This document shows, in pieces, positions 51,159-63,236 of a stretch of DNA of 64,000 bases. The position numbers and the translations under genes are program-made. The notes beneath the pieces were generated by a model. That model was not told the origin of the DNA, made no database searches, and saw only the letters and a program-made list of their open reading frames with translations. The DNA is from Saccharospirillum salsuginis (GTDB lineage: Bacteria > Pseudomonadota > Gammaproteobacteria > Pseudomonadales > Natronospirillaceae): NCBI RefSeq assembly GCF_014651855.1, contig NZ_BMXR01000007.1, positions 62,001 to 126,000 of the forward strand, given 5' to 3'. Numbering within the stretch: the first letter of the stretch is position 1; every line of letters starts with the position of its first letter.

Positions 51159-52787
51159 ATGACCGAAAACACGGATATGATCCCTCCCGAAGGGAAGGCG
51201 AATCCGATCGACACCGACTATCAGGTCGGACAGGACAATGTTCAGTTCAACATTGGCCCGTTCGGCCTCGACATCCACAACCGGGTGTTCATGATTTCGG
51301 GCCTGACGATCGTCGCCTTTGTCTTTCTGACGCTGGCCTTTCAGAGCAGCGTGGGTCCAATGTTCGAAAACTTGCTGTCCTGGCTGTACACCAACTTCGA
51401 TTGGTTCTTCCTGTTGAGCGGCAACATTTTCGTCTTGGCATGCCTGGCACTGGTTGTCTCGCCCTTCGGTAAGGTGCGTCTGGGCGGTACCGAAGCCAAG
51501 CCGGACTATACCTACCCCGGCTGGTTCGCGATGCTGTTCGCCGCCGGTATGGGCATCGGCCTGATGTTCTATGGCGTCTCCGAGCCGATGAGTCACTTCC
51601 AGACGGCCGTCGGCGGTACCGCTGCGGAAGAAGGCATGCGAACGGACTGGGCTCCGCTGGGTGCGGCCGAAGGCGACAACGAAGCCGCGCGTCGTCTGGG
51701 TATGGCGGCCACGATCTATCACTGGGGTATGCATCCCTGGGCGATCTATGCGGTGCTGGCTCTGGGCCTCGCACTGTTCGCCTACAACAAAGGGTTGCCG
51801 CTGACCGTGCGCTCCATCTTCTATCCGATCCTGGGTGAACGGGTATGGGGATGGCCCGGCCACGTCATCGATATTCTGGCCGTATTCTCGACCATCTTCG
51901 GGCTGGCGACATCGCTCGGCCTCGGTTCGGCTCAGGCCACCGCCGGCCTGAATGCCCTGTTCAACATTCCCGACGGGAACACGACCCAGGTGATCCTGGT
52001 TCTGTGTATTACCGCAGTGGCCCTGGTTTCCGTGGTCGCCGGGCTCGACAAGGGCGTCAAGCGACTGTCCGAGATCAACATGGGTCTGGCGTTGCTGTTG
52101 CTGTTGTTCGTGATCATTGTCGGTCCGACTCTGGCCATCATCACCGGCTTTTTCGGCAACCTGTGGTCCTACGCGCAGAATTTCCCCGGGTTATCGATGC
52201 CGTTCGGGCGGGAAGACGCCAACTTCAGCCAGGGTTGGACGTCCTTCTACTGGGCCTGGTGGATCTCCTGGTCACCCTTCGTCGGCATGTTCATCGCCCG
52301 GGTCTCCCGTGGCCGAACCGTCCGTGAATTCATTGTCTGCGTGTTGTTGATCCCCTCCGCCGCCTGTGCGCTGTGGATGACCGCCTTCGGCGGCACCGCG
52401 ATCAGCCAATACGTCAATGAAGGCTATGAAGCCGTGGTCAATGCCGGTCTGGACCTGCGTCTGTTCGAGATGCTGGCCGCCATGCCGCTGGCTCAAATCA
52501 CGTCCTTCATCGCCATCGTGCTGGTCATCGTCTTCTTCGTGACCTCGTCGGACTCCGGTTCGCTGGTGATCGATACCATTACCGCTGGCGGCAAGATGGA
52601 AGCACCGACACCCCAGCGCGTGTTCTGGGCCTCTTTCGAAGGTCTGCTGGCCGTTGCGCTGATCGTCGGCGGCGGGCTGACGGCGTTGCAGGCGATGGCG
52701 GTGTCAACGGGTCTGCCGTTCACCATTATCCTGCTGGTCGGATGTTTCTCCCTGTACAAAGGGTTGGCATCCGAGCCGAGGACTTGA
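51159..52787 (+). CDS. BCCT-family betaine/choline/carnitine transporter
   Basis: 542 residues with 12 membrane segments. The family signature WWISWSPFVGMFIARVSRGRTVREF is present, as is the sodium-coupled GMGIGLMFYGVSEP stretch. It takes up compatible solutes such as glycine betaine in salt stress or for catabolism. The N terminus is short and the C-terminal tail is nearly absent (ends SLYKGLASEPRT), so osmosensing through a long tail as in BetP is unlikely. AGGGGAC precedes the ATG. Confidence 0.92.
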   Translation: MTENTDMIPPEGKANPIDTDYQVGQDNVQFNIGPFGLDIHNRVFMISGLTIVAFVFLTLAFQSSVGPMFENLLSWLYTNFDWFFLLSGNIFVLACLALVVSPFGKVRLGGTEAKPDYTYPGWFAMLFAAGMGIGLMFYGVSEPMSHFQTAVGGTAAEEGMRTDWAPLGAAEGDNEAARRLGMAATIYHWGMHPWAIYAVLALGLALFAYNKGLPLTVRSIFYPILGERVWGWPGHVIDILAVFSTIFGLATSLGLGSAQATAGLNALFNIPDGNTTQVILVLCITAVALVSVVAGLDKGVKRLSEINMGLALLLLLFVIIVGPTLAIITGFFGNLWSYAQNFPGLSMPFGREDANFSQGWTSFYWAWWISWSPFVGMFIARVSRGRTVREFIVCVLLIPSAACALWMTAFGGTAISQYVNEGYEAVVNAGLDLRLFEMLAAMPLAQITSFIAIVLVIVFFVTSSDSGSLVIDTITAGGKMEAPTPQRVFWASFEGLLAVALIVGGGLTALQAMAVSTGLPFTIILLVGCFSLYKGLASEPRT

Positions 52788-52811
52788 GGTCGAGTCGTTG
52801 ACCGATAGAAA

Positions 52812-52836
52812 ACGGGCCCGGTGCGGCCCGTTTTTT
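52812..52836 (+). terminator. Rho-independent terminator of the BCCT gene
   Basis: ACGGGCC/GGCCCGT stem, CGGTGC loop, T6. Confidence 0.85.
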
Positions 52837-53167
52837 GTATCTGGACCGAAAATTGCTGTACCTGATTGACTTGATGAACGCGCCCGGTCGCCCACGGGTC
52901 TATGCTTGCCGTTGGTGCATTGGCGGCATGGTCCGCACCTTGGCGATGCGCGTATTTACTTTGAGCTCTCAACACCTGTTAGGCCCATGCCGGTAAGGCT
53001 CCGGACTCATGAACCGGTGGGCATGCCGCAAAGAGGCAATGTCCGCGTCCAATTACGGAATTGTAGGGATTCTTTGAGAAAAGACGGTGGACGGACGAAG
53101 GCCAGCCTGTTATTTATAGGTATAAGGGTATCGAGCGACCCAAAACCCAGCATAGGAATAATAAGAA
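52837..53167 (+). other. Upstream region of the polyamine-type ABC operon
   Basis: About 330 bp, no credible gene. AT-rich just before the first gene (53100-53165). No operator or promoter recognised with confidence. Confidence 0.35.
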
Positions 53168-54247
53168 GTGGAACCGTTCGCGCAGTTTAAAAACGTACAG
53201 AAAAGTTATGATGGTGAAACGCTCGTCGTAAAAGATTTCAACCTGGACATCTCGCCCGGCGAATTCGTCACACTCCTCGGGCCATCCGGCTCGGGCAAGA
53301 CAACCTGCCTGATGATGATGGCTGGTTTCGAGACACCCACCCACGGTGAAATCCTGCTTCAGGGGTCACCGATCAACAGCCTGCCGCCCCACAAGCGCGG
53401 CATCGGCATGGTGTTTCAGAACTACGCACTCTTCCCGCACATGAGCATTGCCGAAAACCTCGCCTTCCCGTTGGAAGTACGCGGGTTGAGCAAGGCCGAG
53501 ACCGAAGAGAAGGTCGCCAAGGCCTTGTCCATGGTCCAGTTGACCGGTTTCGAGGGCCGGCGCCCGGCACAGTTGTCCGGCGGCCAGCAACAGCGGGTCG
53601 CCCTGGCGCGCGCCCTGGTGTTCGACCCGAAACTGGTGTTGATGGACGAGCCCCTGGGGGCGCTGGACAAAAACCTGCGGGAAGAAATGCAGCTTGAGAT
53701 CAAGCACATCCACGAGCAATTGAACGTGCCGATGATCTACGTGACCCACGATCAGGCCGAGGCGCTGACCATGTCCGACCGCATCGCCGTGTTCAACGAT
53801 GGTGTGGTCCAGCAGCTGGCGACGCCCGATGTGCTCTACGAAGCGCCCGAGAACGCCTTTGTGGCCCAATTCGTGGGTGAGAACAACCGCTTCATCGGCG
53901 ACGTCGTATCGCTGGATGCGGATCGGTGTCAGGTCAAGGTGAACGGCGATTCGGTGATCGATTGCCTGCCCGTCGCGGTCACCGAAAATGGCAATCATTC
54001 CACCTTGTCGATTCGTCCCGAACGGGTTGTCATCAACCCGGACGAGGGTTCGTTTCCCAACATCTTCGAAGCCGAAGTCAAAGACGTGATTTACCTGGGT
54101 GATCACCTGCGCACCCGCGTTAGTGTCTGCGGTAACGGAGATTTTGTGGTGAAAACACCGAATGCCGGCGGCAACGGTGCATTAAAGCGTGGCCAAAAGG
54201 TTCGTGTGGGCTGGTCCCTGACGGATTGCCGCGCGCTCGATGCGTAA
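53168..54247 (+). CDS. Polyamine-type ABC importer, ATPase (PotA-like)
   Basis: 359 residues. Walker A GPSGSGKTT (about 38-46), signature LSGGQQQRVALARAL, Walker B VLMDEPLGALD, and a C-terminal TOBE-like regulatory domain (about 270-355). The start is GTG with AGGAA upstream. It heads a four-gene operon with a binding protein and two permeases, and supplies the ATP drive. Polyamines are the likely substrate class; related systems carry other cationic or organic compounds. Confidence 0.9.
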   Translation: MEPFAQFKNVQKSYDGETLVVKDFNLDISPGEFVTLLGPSGSGKTTCLMMMAGFETPTHGEILLQGSPINSLPPHKRGIGMVFQNYALFPHMSIAENLAFPLEVRGLSKAETEEKVAKALSMVQLTGFEGRRPAQLSGGQQQRVALARALVFDPKLVLMDEPLGALDKNLREEMQLEIKHIHEQLNVPMIYVTHDQAEALTMSDRIAVFNDGVVQQLATPDVLYEAPENAFVAQFVGENNRFIGDVVSLDADRCQVKVNGDSVIDCLPVAVTENGNHSTLSIRPERVVINPDEGSFPNIFEAEVKDVIYLGDHLRTRVSVCGNGDFVVKTPNAGGNGALKRGQKVRVGWSLTDCRALDA

Positions 54248-54324
54248 CAACGCATTCGATTTTCGAAAACAACAATAACTCAAACCGGGTCAACCCCGGT
54301 TCCAGACAATCAGGAGAGCTACCC

Positions 54325-55422
54325 ATGAAAAGCATGAAGCTGACCACAGGTAAAACCCTGGCCGGGATCGTAGGACTGTCACTGGCCGCCGCAGCGGCAC
54401 AGGCCGACACTCTGAACATCGTATCCTGGGGCGGCGCCTACACTGCGAGCCAACAGAAAGCCTACCATGAACCCTGGATGGAGCAGACCGGGGACGAAAT
54501 CGTCAACATCGACCGCTCGGCCAATGGCCTGGCCGGTCTGCGTGCCCAGGCACAAGCGGGCAACATCACCTGGGACCTGGTCGACATGTTGCCGGCCAAC
54601 GCCATGATCGCCTGCGACGAAGGCCTGATCGAACCGATCGACCATGACACCCTGCTCAAAGCGGCGCCGGACGGCACACCGCCGACCGAAGACTTCATCG
54701 ACGGTTCCCTGACCGAGTGCTTCATCCCGCAGATCGTCTACTCCAACGTCATCGGTTTCAATTCCGATGCGTTCCCGGAAGACAACCAGCCGTTCCTGAT
54801 GGAAGACGTCTTCGACGTGGAAAACTTCCCGGGCAAGCGTGCGCTGCAGAAAGCACCGATCAACAACCTGGAATGGGCTCTGGTCGCCGACGGTGTGCCG
54901 GTTGAAGACGTCTACGACGTGCTGGAAACCGAAGAAGGCGTTCAGCGTGCCTTCGCCAAGCTCGATACCATCAAGGATCACGTGATCTGGTGGGAAGAGG
55001 GTGCCCAGCCGCCGCAACTGCTGGCCGACGGTGAAGTCGCTTTCGCTTCCGCCTATAACGGTCGTCTGTTCAATGCCGCTGTCAACGAAGGTCAGCCGTT
55101 CGAAATCATCTGGGACAACCAGGTCTTCGAACTCGATGGCTGGGTGGTACCGGTCGGCAAGATGGACAAAGTCCGGGACTATCTGGAATTCGCCACCGAT
55201 ACCCAGCGCCTGGCGGATCAGGCCAAGTACATCTCCTACGGCCCCGCTCGCGAGTCTTCCGCGGCCCGCGTCAGCACCCACGCCGAAACCGGTGTGGACA
55301 TGAAGCCGCACATGCCCACCTACGGTCCGAACTTCGCCACCGCCATCCAGAAGAACGATGCGTTCTGGGCGGACTACGGCGATGAGCTGAGCCAACGTTT
55401 CAACGCTTGGCTGGCTCGCTGA
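54325..55422 (+). CDS. Polyamine-type periplasmic binding protein (PotD/PotF-like)
   Basis: 365 residues from an ATG with AGGAG upstream. The signal peptide (TLAGIVGLSLAAAAAQA) is followed by ADTLNIVSWGGAYTASQQKAYHEPW, the usual start of PotD-like proteins. The WWEEGAQPPQLLADGEVAFASAYNGR segment lines the ligand site in homologues. A strong GC hairpin follows the stop and may protect this part of the message. Confidence 0.88.
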   Translation: MKSMKLTTGKTLAGIVGLSLAAAAAQADTLNIVSWGGAYTASQQKAYHEPWMEQTGDEIVNIDRSANGLAGLRAQAQAGNITWDLVDMLPANAMIACDEGLIEPIDHDTLLKAAPDGTPPTEDFIDGSLTECFIPQIVYSNVIGFNSDAFPEDNQPFLMEDVFDVENFPGKRALQKAPINNLEWALVADGVPVEDVYDVLETEEGVQRAFAKLDTIKDHVIWWEEGAQPPQLLADGEVAFASAYNGRLFNAAVNEGQPFEIIWDNQVFELDGWVVPVGKMDKVRDYLEFATDTQRLADQAKYISYGPARESSAARVSTHAETGVDMKPHMPTYGPNFATAIQKNDAFWADYGDELSQRFNAWLAR

Positions 55423-55437
55423 GTTCGTAACCGATAG

Positions 55438-55459
55438 CGCCCGGCCGCCTGGCCGGGCG
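55438..55459 (+). promoter_or_regulatory. Intra-operon stem-loop after the binding-protein gene
   Basis: Perfect 9-bp stem CGCCCGGCC/GGCCGGGCG, GCCT loop, 16 bp after the stop and without a T run next to it. Typical of a stabiliser or partial terminator that raises binding-protein yield over permeases. Confidence 0.6.
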
Positions 55460-55528
55460 TGACCACTGTTTTAGGTTCGCCGGTACCCACAGGTCCGGCG
55501 ATTTCCCCAGACCGAACAGGATTCCGAT

Positions 55529-56794
55529 GTGACTCAGAATGACATGGGACAGGCCCCGGTCCTGACCACGGCCGATGGGTTGCCGTTAAAGACCAGTCTC
55601 ATGCGGACGACCCGCCGCCACCGTATACGTGCTTTTTTGCTGGTCGCTCCCTTGTTGCTGTTTTTGGTGGTTGCATTCGTGCTGCCGATTCTCGATATGC
55701 TTAAACGCAGTATCGAAAATCCGGAAGTACACAATCATATGTCTCGCACCGTCGAAGCACTCGAGGGTTGGGACGGCGAATCCATCCCGGACGAACCGGT
55801 ATTCGCCGCACTGGTGCAGGATCTGGTGGAAGGCGGTGAAGCCCGCACCATCGGTACCGTAGCCAGCCGATTGAACTACGAAGCCTCCGGCATGCGATCG
55901 TTGATCATGAAAACCTCGCGTCGGGCGGGCCGTATCGAAGAAGGCCCCTATAAAGCGGCCGTGATCGACATCGACGAGGATTGGGCGGATGTCGATACCT
56001 GGCGCCTGATCGAGCGCGAGTCCGATCCCTTTACGCTTTCCTATTATTTGTCGGCCGTCGACATGCGTTACGACGCCGAAGGCAATATCGTCGACCAGCC
56101 GGACTACCTCAAGATTCATAACGCCCTGTTCATCCGCACCTTCTGGATGAGCGCGGCCATCACCGGGTTGTGTCTGGTGCTCGGCTATCCCATCGCCTTT
56201 TTGCTGGCGAACACGCCGTTGCGGTATTCCAACCTGTTGATGATTCTGGTGCTGTTGCCGTTCTGGACATCATTGCTGGTGCGCACCACGACCTGGATCG
56301 CCATTCTGCAACAGCAGGGGGTATTGAACGATCTGTTGGTCGGTATCGGGCTGATCAGTACCGACAATCGATTACAGATGATCTACAACAAGACCGGCAC
56401 CATGGTCGCGATGACCCACATCCTGTTGCCGTTCATGATTCTGCCACTCTATTCGGTGATGAAGACGATTCCGCCGCACTATATGCATGCGGCCCGATCA
56501 CTGGGTGCGCGCCCCTTCCTGGCGTTCCGGCGGGTCTATTTCCCGTTGACGATCCCGGGCATCGGCGCCGGTTCCATCCTGGTGTTTATCCTGTCGATCG
56601 GTTACTACATCACGCCGGCCCTGGTGGGTGGACAATCGGGTATCTTCATCACCAATTTCATCGCTTATCACATGCAGACCTCGTTGAACTGGGGGCTGGC
56701 AGCGGCGATCGCGTCCATCCTGTTGTTTGTGGTGATCGCTTTCTATCTGGTATACAACCGAGTCATCGGTGTCGACAACGTGAAGTTGGGGTGA
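55529..56794 (+). CDS. Polyamine-type ABC importer, permease 1 (PotB-like)
   Basis: 421 residues, longer than usual PotB (about 285). After the first membrane helix (LLVAPLLLFLVVAFVLPIL) comes an insert of about 130 residues that should lie in the periplasm, then five further helices with the EAA-type coupling loop MHAARSLGARPFLAFRRVYFP. GTG start, CAGGA upstream. Confidence 0.87.
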   Translation: MTQNDMGQAPVLTTADGLPLKTSLMRTTRRHRIRAFLLVAPLLLFLVVAFVLPILDMLKRSIENPEVHNHMSRTVEALEGWDGESIPDEPVFAALVQDLVEGGEARTIGTVASRLNYEASGMRSLIMKTSRRAGRIEEGPYKAAVIDIDEDWADVDTWRLIERESDPFTLSYYLSAVDMRYDAEGNIVDQPDYLKIHNALFIRTFWMSAAITGLCLVLGYPIAFLLANTPLRYSNLLMILVLLPFWTSLLVRTTTWIAILQQQGVLNDLLVGIGLISTDNRLQMIYNKTGTMVAMTHILLPFMILPLYSVMKTIPPHYMHAARSLGARPFLAFRRVYFPLTIPGIGAGSILVFILSIGYYITPALVGGQSGIFITNFIAYHMQTSLNWGLAAAIASILLFVVIAFYLVYNRVIGVDNVKLG

Positions 56795-56797
56795 GGC

Positions 56798-57649
56798 ATG
56801 GCTGTACCTTCCTACGCAACCCGAGGCGAGCGCATCTGGTATTACCTGTTCCGGGTGATTTGTGCCGCCATTTTCCTGTTTCTGGTGGGCCCCTTGCTGG
56901 TCATTATTCCGCTCAGCTTTAATTCCGAGCCGTATTTCACCTTCACCGATTCGATGCTCGCGCTGAAGCCGGAAGGGTATTCGCTGCGCTGGTATCAGGA
57001 ATTCTTTACCAGTTCAGCCTGGCTGAACGCGATCAAGAACAGTGTCATCATCGCCATTGCTTCGACCTTTCTGGCGACGATATTGGGGACAACGGCGGCG
57101 CTCGGTTTGTCGAGCCGGAACATGCCGTTCCGCAATACCATCATGGCGTTGTTGATTTCACCGCTGATCGTACCGCTGATCATTTCGGCGGCCGCGATGT
57201 TCTTCTTTTTCTCGCGCATCAATCTGACGCAAACTTACCTGGGCGTGATACTGGCGCACACGGCACTGGGGATTCCCTTCGTGGTGATCACCGTCACGGC
57301 CACGCTGAGCAGTTTCGACCACAGCCTGACGCGCGCCTCGGCCAGTCTCGGCGCCGGGCCGGTACGGACCTTCTTCAAGGTGATTCTGCCGTTGGTGACG
57401 CCGGGGGTTGTATCCGGTGCCTTGTTCGCCTTCATCACGTCGTTCGATGAGGTGGTGGTCGTGCTGTTCGTCAGCGGACCGGAACAGCGGACGATTCCGA
57501 TTCAGATGTGGTCGGGTATTCGCGAGCAGATCAGCCCCACGATTCTGGCCGTGGCGACCATGATGGTGACCCTGTCGATTCTGTTGTTGACCACGCTGGA
57601 ATTGTTGCGGCGTCGGTCGGAGCGGTTGCGTGGGTTGTCTCCTGGCTAG
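56798..57649 (+). CDS. Polyamine-type ABC importer, permease 2 (PotC-like)
   Basis: 283 residues with six membrane helices and the EAA loop (TRASASLGAGPVRTFFKVILP). It starts 3 bp after permease 1, so the two are coupled. It completes the importer with the ATPase and binding protein above. Confidence 0.9.
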   Translation: MAVPSYATRGERIWYYLFRVICAAIFLFLVGPLLVIIPLSFNSEPYFTFTDSMLALKPEGYSLRWYQEFFTSSAWLNAIKNSVIIAIASTFLATILGTTAALGLSSRNMPFRNTIMALLISPLIVPLIISAAAMFFFFSRINLTQTYLGVILAHTALGIPFVVITVTATLSSFDHSLTRASASLGAGPVRTFFKVILPLVTPGVVSGALFAFITSFDEVVVVLFVSGPEQRTIPIQMWSGIREQISPTILAVATMMVTLSILLLTTLELLRRRSERLRGLSPG

Positions 57650-57654
57650 ACTTC

Positions 57655-57795
57655 GTAGGGTGGGCATTGCCCACCTTGTTGTCGGTGGCGCAATCGTCAA
57701 TATCGGCACTCAATAATGGTGGGCAGTGCCCACCCTACAAGAGCGTAGGTCGGGTCGGTCCGACGTCTCGGTAGCGCGAAGCGCGTAACCCGACT
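57655..57795. repeat. GTAGGGTGGGC intergenic palindromes
   Basis: 57655-57676 and 57718-57738 form inverted arms (CGTAGGGTGGGCA...TGCCC and its complement) around a spacer. A further GTCGGGT-type palindrome follows (57748-57794). It fills the gap between the convergent permease and gcvR genes. Confidence 0.55.
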
Positions 57796-57806
57796 TTAAC
57801 CTTCCC

Positions 57807-58313
57807 TCATTCCCCCAACTTCGCATCCACCATCAAATCCGGCGACAAGCCCTCCAGCCCACTCACCACTTTCTCGATGGACTGGTCCTCGGTTAATCCC
57901 ACCTCGACCACGGCCTTGAACAAGACCCCGCCGCTCATCGATGCCGGCTCCACTTCGGTGCTCAGGTCGATGACGTTCACATGCATCACCGCCAGCGCCC
58001 GGGTCACTTCCCGGACAATACCGGGGCGGTCGTTGCCGACCACCTCGATGGTGTAGGCCTGTACCGTTTCGGTATCGGCTTCGCCGACTTCGATCTGAAT
58101 GCTCAACCCGTCGTCGCGCAGCGCCTGCAGGGCCTGCTGCAACGGGCCATAGTGATCCTGCTCCAGTTGCACACGGATGATGCCGGCGAAGCGGCCGGCC
58201 ATGGTGGCCAGTCGGCTTTCCAGCCAGTTGCCGCCTTCGGCCTCGATGACGGAGGCGATTTTTTCCACGATGCCCGGCCGGTCCGACGCCATCACGCTCA
58301 ATATCAATTCCAT
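57807..58313 (-). CDS. gcvR: Glycine cleavage system transcriptional repressor-like ACT protein
   Basis: 168 residues, two ACT domains (ILSVMASDRPGIVEKIASVIEAEG and YTIEVVGNDRPGIVREVTRAL). GcvR senses glycine and, in enterobacteria, blocks GcvA. The start at 58313 follows GAGGAGT and lies 2 bp after the gcvP stop, so it is coupled to gcvP. This link to gcv supports the call. Confidence 0.85.
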   Translation of the reverse strand: MELILSVMASDRPGIVEKIASVIEAEGGNWLESRLATMAGRFAGIIRVQLEQDHYGPLQQALQALRDDGLSIQIEVGEADTETVQAYTIEVVGNDRPGIVREVTRALAVMHVNVIDLSTEVEPASMSGGVLFKAVVEVGLTEDQSIEKVVSGLEGLSPDLMVDAKLGE

Positions 58314-58315
58314 GG

Positions 58316-61207
<2,892 letters not shown>

Positions 61208-61316
61208 GGCGATCGGTCTCGGCTGAATATAGGCAGGGTGGCCGGGGTGGCCGGCACGGCGACTCGGGTCCGGTGTGGGCGGGTTCCGCGAAGGCGGACC
61301 CGCCCGGGGGTGCGCA

Positions 61317-61706
61317 TCAGTCTTCGGCGCACTGGTCCTGGTAGGATTCGGCGTCCATCAGGTCCTTCAATTCACCGGCGTCGTTCAGCTTGACCTTGAA
61401 GAACCAGCCGTCTTCGTAGGGGTCTTCGTTGACCTGCTCGGGTGCGTCTTCCAGTGTTTCGTTAACGGCCACGACGGTTCCGGTGACCGGACAATAGACG
61501 TCCGAGGCGGCCTTGACCGATTCGACCACGGCGACGGCGTCGCCGGCGACGATATTGGCCCCTTCCTCGGGCAGTTCGACGAAGACGACGTCGCCCAGTT
61601 GTTCCTGGGCGTAGTCGGAAATTCCGATGGTGACGATGTCTTCACCTTCTTCACGTACCCATTCGTGAGAGGTGTTGTATTTCAGATCCGCAGGGATAGT
61701 GCTCAT
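61317..61706 (-). CDS. gcvH: Glycine cleavage system H protein
   Basis: 129 residues. Lipoyl-Lys at about 65 in [17 protein letters not shown]. It carries the intermediate among P, T and L proteins. First gene of gcvH-gcvP-gcvR. gcvT is not adjacent, and no glycine riboswitch is seen in the 150 bp upstream. Confidence 0.95.
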   Translation of the reverse strand: MSTIPADLKYNTSHEWVREEGEDIVTIGISDYAQEQLGDVVFVELPEEGANIVAGDAVAVVESVKAASDVYCPVTGTVVAVNETLEDAPEQVNEDPYEDGWFFKVKLNDAGELKDLMDAESYQDQCAED

Positions 61707-61855
61707 GGTTCAACCCTTGTTCGATGATTGTTCTGTTCAGAGGCTCCCTCTGTGCGCGCGCTAATTTACCACGTCAGCGCGCTACGGAGCTACTGGACCG
61801 GCGATAGGGTAGGAGTAGGGTACTTGGTTATTTTCGTCAAGTTGGCGGGGCGGAT

Positions 61856-62059
61856 TCACCCCTCGTTCGGTTTGCCTTCGATGTAGAAGCGGTCGGCTTT
61901 CATCATGCGGATGAGCATCAGGGAGGAGAGCATGGCGGCGTCGCCGGCCTGCTGGCGCAGCTCGACGAGGTTGCGGTCGGTACGGTTGTCGGGACTGAAC
62001 GCGAATTCGATCAGTTCGTCCTCGGACAGGAGGTTCTTGCCCAAAATGATAGCGGCCAT
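61856..62059 (-). CDS. Small hypothetical protein, 67 residues
   Basis: 67 residues, acidic and helical (LLSEDELIEFAFSPDNRTDRN, LRQQAGDAAMLSSLMLIRMMKADRFY). No signal or membrane part. Weak ribosome site. It lies between gcvH and a GGA-hairpin element, in the same direction as gcvH. Confidence 0.5.
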   Translation of the reverse strand: MAAIILGKNLLSEDELIEFAFSPDNRTDRNLVELRQQAGDAAMLSSLMLIRMMKADRFYIEGKPNEG

Positions 62060-62185
62060 GGGGTCTCAGCTCGTAACTGAATGATGTTACCCATCGTATC
62101 GGCGGGCATGGCCTCAGGTTTAGTCGGTGGCTTCGAAAATGTGACGGAGTTTTGGGTGGAAAAATTCCCGGGAATCCGCGCCTGC

Positions 62186-62282
62186 TGCCAGGGGTTCCCA
62201 TTTGGGGTCGCCGTAAACCCTTCCATGGGGGCTAAACTTCGGCATCCATGCCTCAGATTCCCCCAAATGGGGACCCCTGGCA
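62186..62282 (-). repeat. Tandem GGA-hairpin element, copy 5 (minus strand)
   Basis: Outer arms 62186-62207 and 62261-62282 pair at 21 of 22. On the minus strand the hairpins are GGCA-TGGA-TGCC (62252-62241) and one with CATGGAAG in its loop (complement of 62220-62227). GGAs 23 nt apart. It ends 126 nt before the 67-residue gene. Confidence 0.75.
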
Positions 62283-62401
62283 TCAGTCGCTCGCTCCTGC
62301 GGCTTCTATATCACAGACCATCAGAAATTCAGCCTTCTTTCTTATTTCGACTTACTCCCTGTTGGCTATCTATTCGGACCTGTTGCCGGGCATGCACAAC
62401 C

Positions 62402-62487
62402 TGTAGGAGCGCACGCCGTGCGCGACACTAACGGTGGCACCAGTACAACCGCTCACACAAGGCGCACGCGGACCATGGCTCCCGTAG
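62402..62487. repeat. REP-like inverted pair
   Basis: GTAGGAGCGCACG-CCGTGCGCGA (62403-62425) resembles Pseudomonas-type REPs, and 62461-62487 looks like a degenerate inverted partner. A 17-bp direct repeat TCAGCCTTCTTTCTTAT flanks it (62329-62345 and 62490-62506). Confidence 0.55.
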
Positions 62488-62489
62488 AA

Positions 62490-63053
62490 TCAGCCTTCTT
62501 TCTTATGCCGACTCTGCCAAAGCACTTCCTGCTGCCCGTCTTTTCGGGCCAGGTGCCGGGCATAGACAAACAACAGGTCCGACAGGCGGTTCAGGTATTG
62601 TTGCGCCAGGACGTGCCCCTTCGGCTCGGCGTTGTTGAACGAGACCATGGTCCGCTCGGCGCGCCGGCAGACGCTGCGTGCCATGTGGCACCGTGCCGCG
62701 GCTTCGTTGCCGCCGGGCAGGATGAAGTTTTTCAGCGGTGGCAGGGCTTCGTTCAATCGGTCGATGTGGGTTTCAAGGTCCGAGACCAGGGCTTCTTCGA
62801 GCAGTTCGTAGCCGGGCATGGCCAGTTCGCCGCCGAGGTCGAACAGGTCGTGCTGGATCTGGCTCAGCATGGCCTGGTCGGAGGCTTCGTCGGCCACTGC
62901 GATCATCAGCCAGCCGATGATCGAGTTCAGTTCGTCGATGTCGCCGATGGCGGCGATGCGCAGGCTGTCCTTGCCGATGCGGCCCTGCATGCCGAGCCCG
63001 GTTTCGCCCTTGTCGCCGGTTCGGGTGTAAATCTTCGATAGTCGATGTCCCAT
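62490..63053 (-). CDS. Cob(I)alamin adenosyltransferase (PduO/MMAB type)
   Basis: 187 residues. KIYTRTGDKGETGL at the N terminus is the ATP-binding signature; IAAIGDIDELNSIIGW and the C-terminal CRRAERTMV with the conserved Arg are present. It attaches the adenosyl group to cob(I)alamin to make coenzyme B12. The 3' end has a partial copy 160 bp downstream. Confidence 0.92.
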   Translation of the reverse strand: MGHRLSKIYTRTGDKGETGLGMQGRIGKDSLRIAAIGDIDELNSIIGWLMIAVADEASDQAMLSQIQHDLFDLGGELAMPGYELLEEALVSDLETHIDRLNEALPPLKNFILPGGNEAAARCHMARSVCRRAERTMVSFNNAEPKGHVLAQQYLNRLSDLLFVYARHLARKDGQQEVLWQSRHKKEG

Positions 63054-63108
63054 CTTTCGCTCTCTTGATGCTCTGGATTTAGTTACCCACCGTATGTTGG
63101 CACAGTTT

Positions 63109-63225
63109 CGTAGGGCAGAAGAGGCCTAGCCGATATCTGCCGTTGGAAGGATACCGTGACACGGTCCAGCCCACAGGCACAGTTGGCAATGGCAGATTAC
63201 GGCCTTTGGCCTCTTCTGCCCTACG
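63109..63225. repeat. Long inverted repeat CGTAGGGCAGAAGAGGCC
   Basis: Perfect 18-bp arms (63109-63126, 63208-63225) around a spacer with a further palindrome (CGATATCTGCC / GGCAGATTACGG). It fills the gap between the histidine kinase and the adenosyltransferase. Confidence 0.65.
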
Positions 63226-63236
63226 GTAGGGAGGGG

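Noticed and set aside
61707..61855. Glycine riboswitch before gcvH
   Set aside because: No conserved glycine aptamer pattern on the minus strand; too short for a tandem aptamer.
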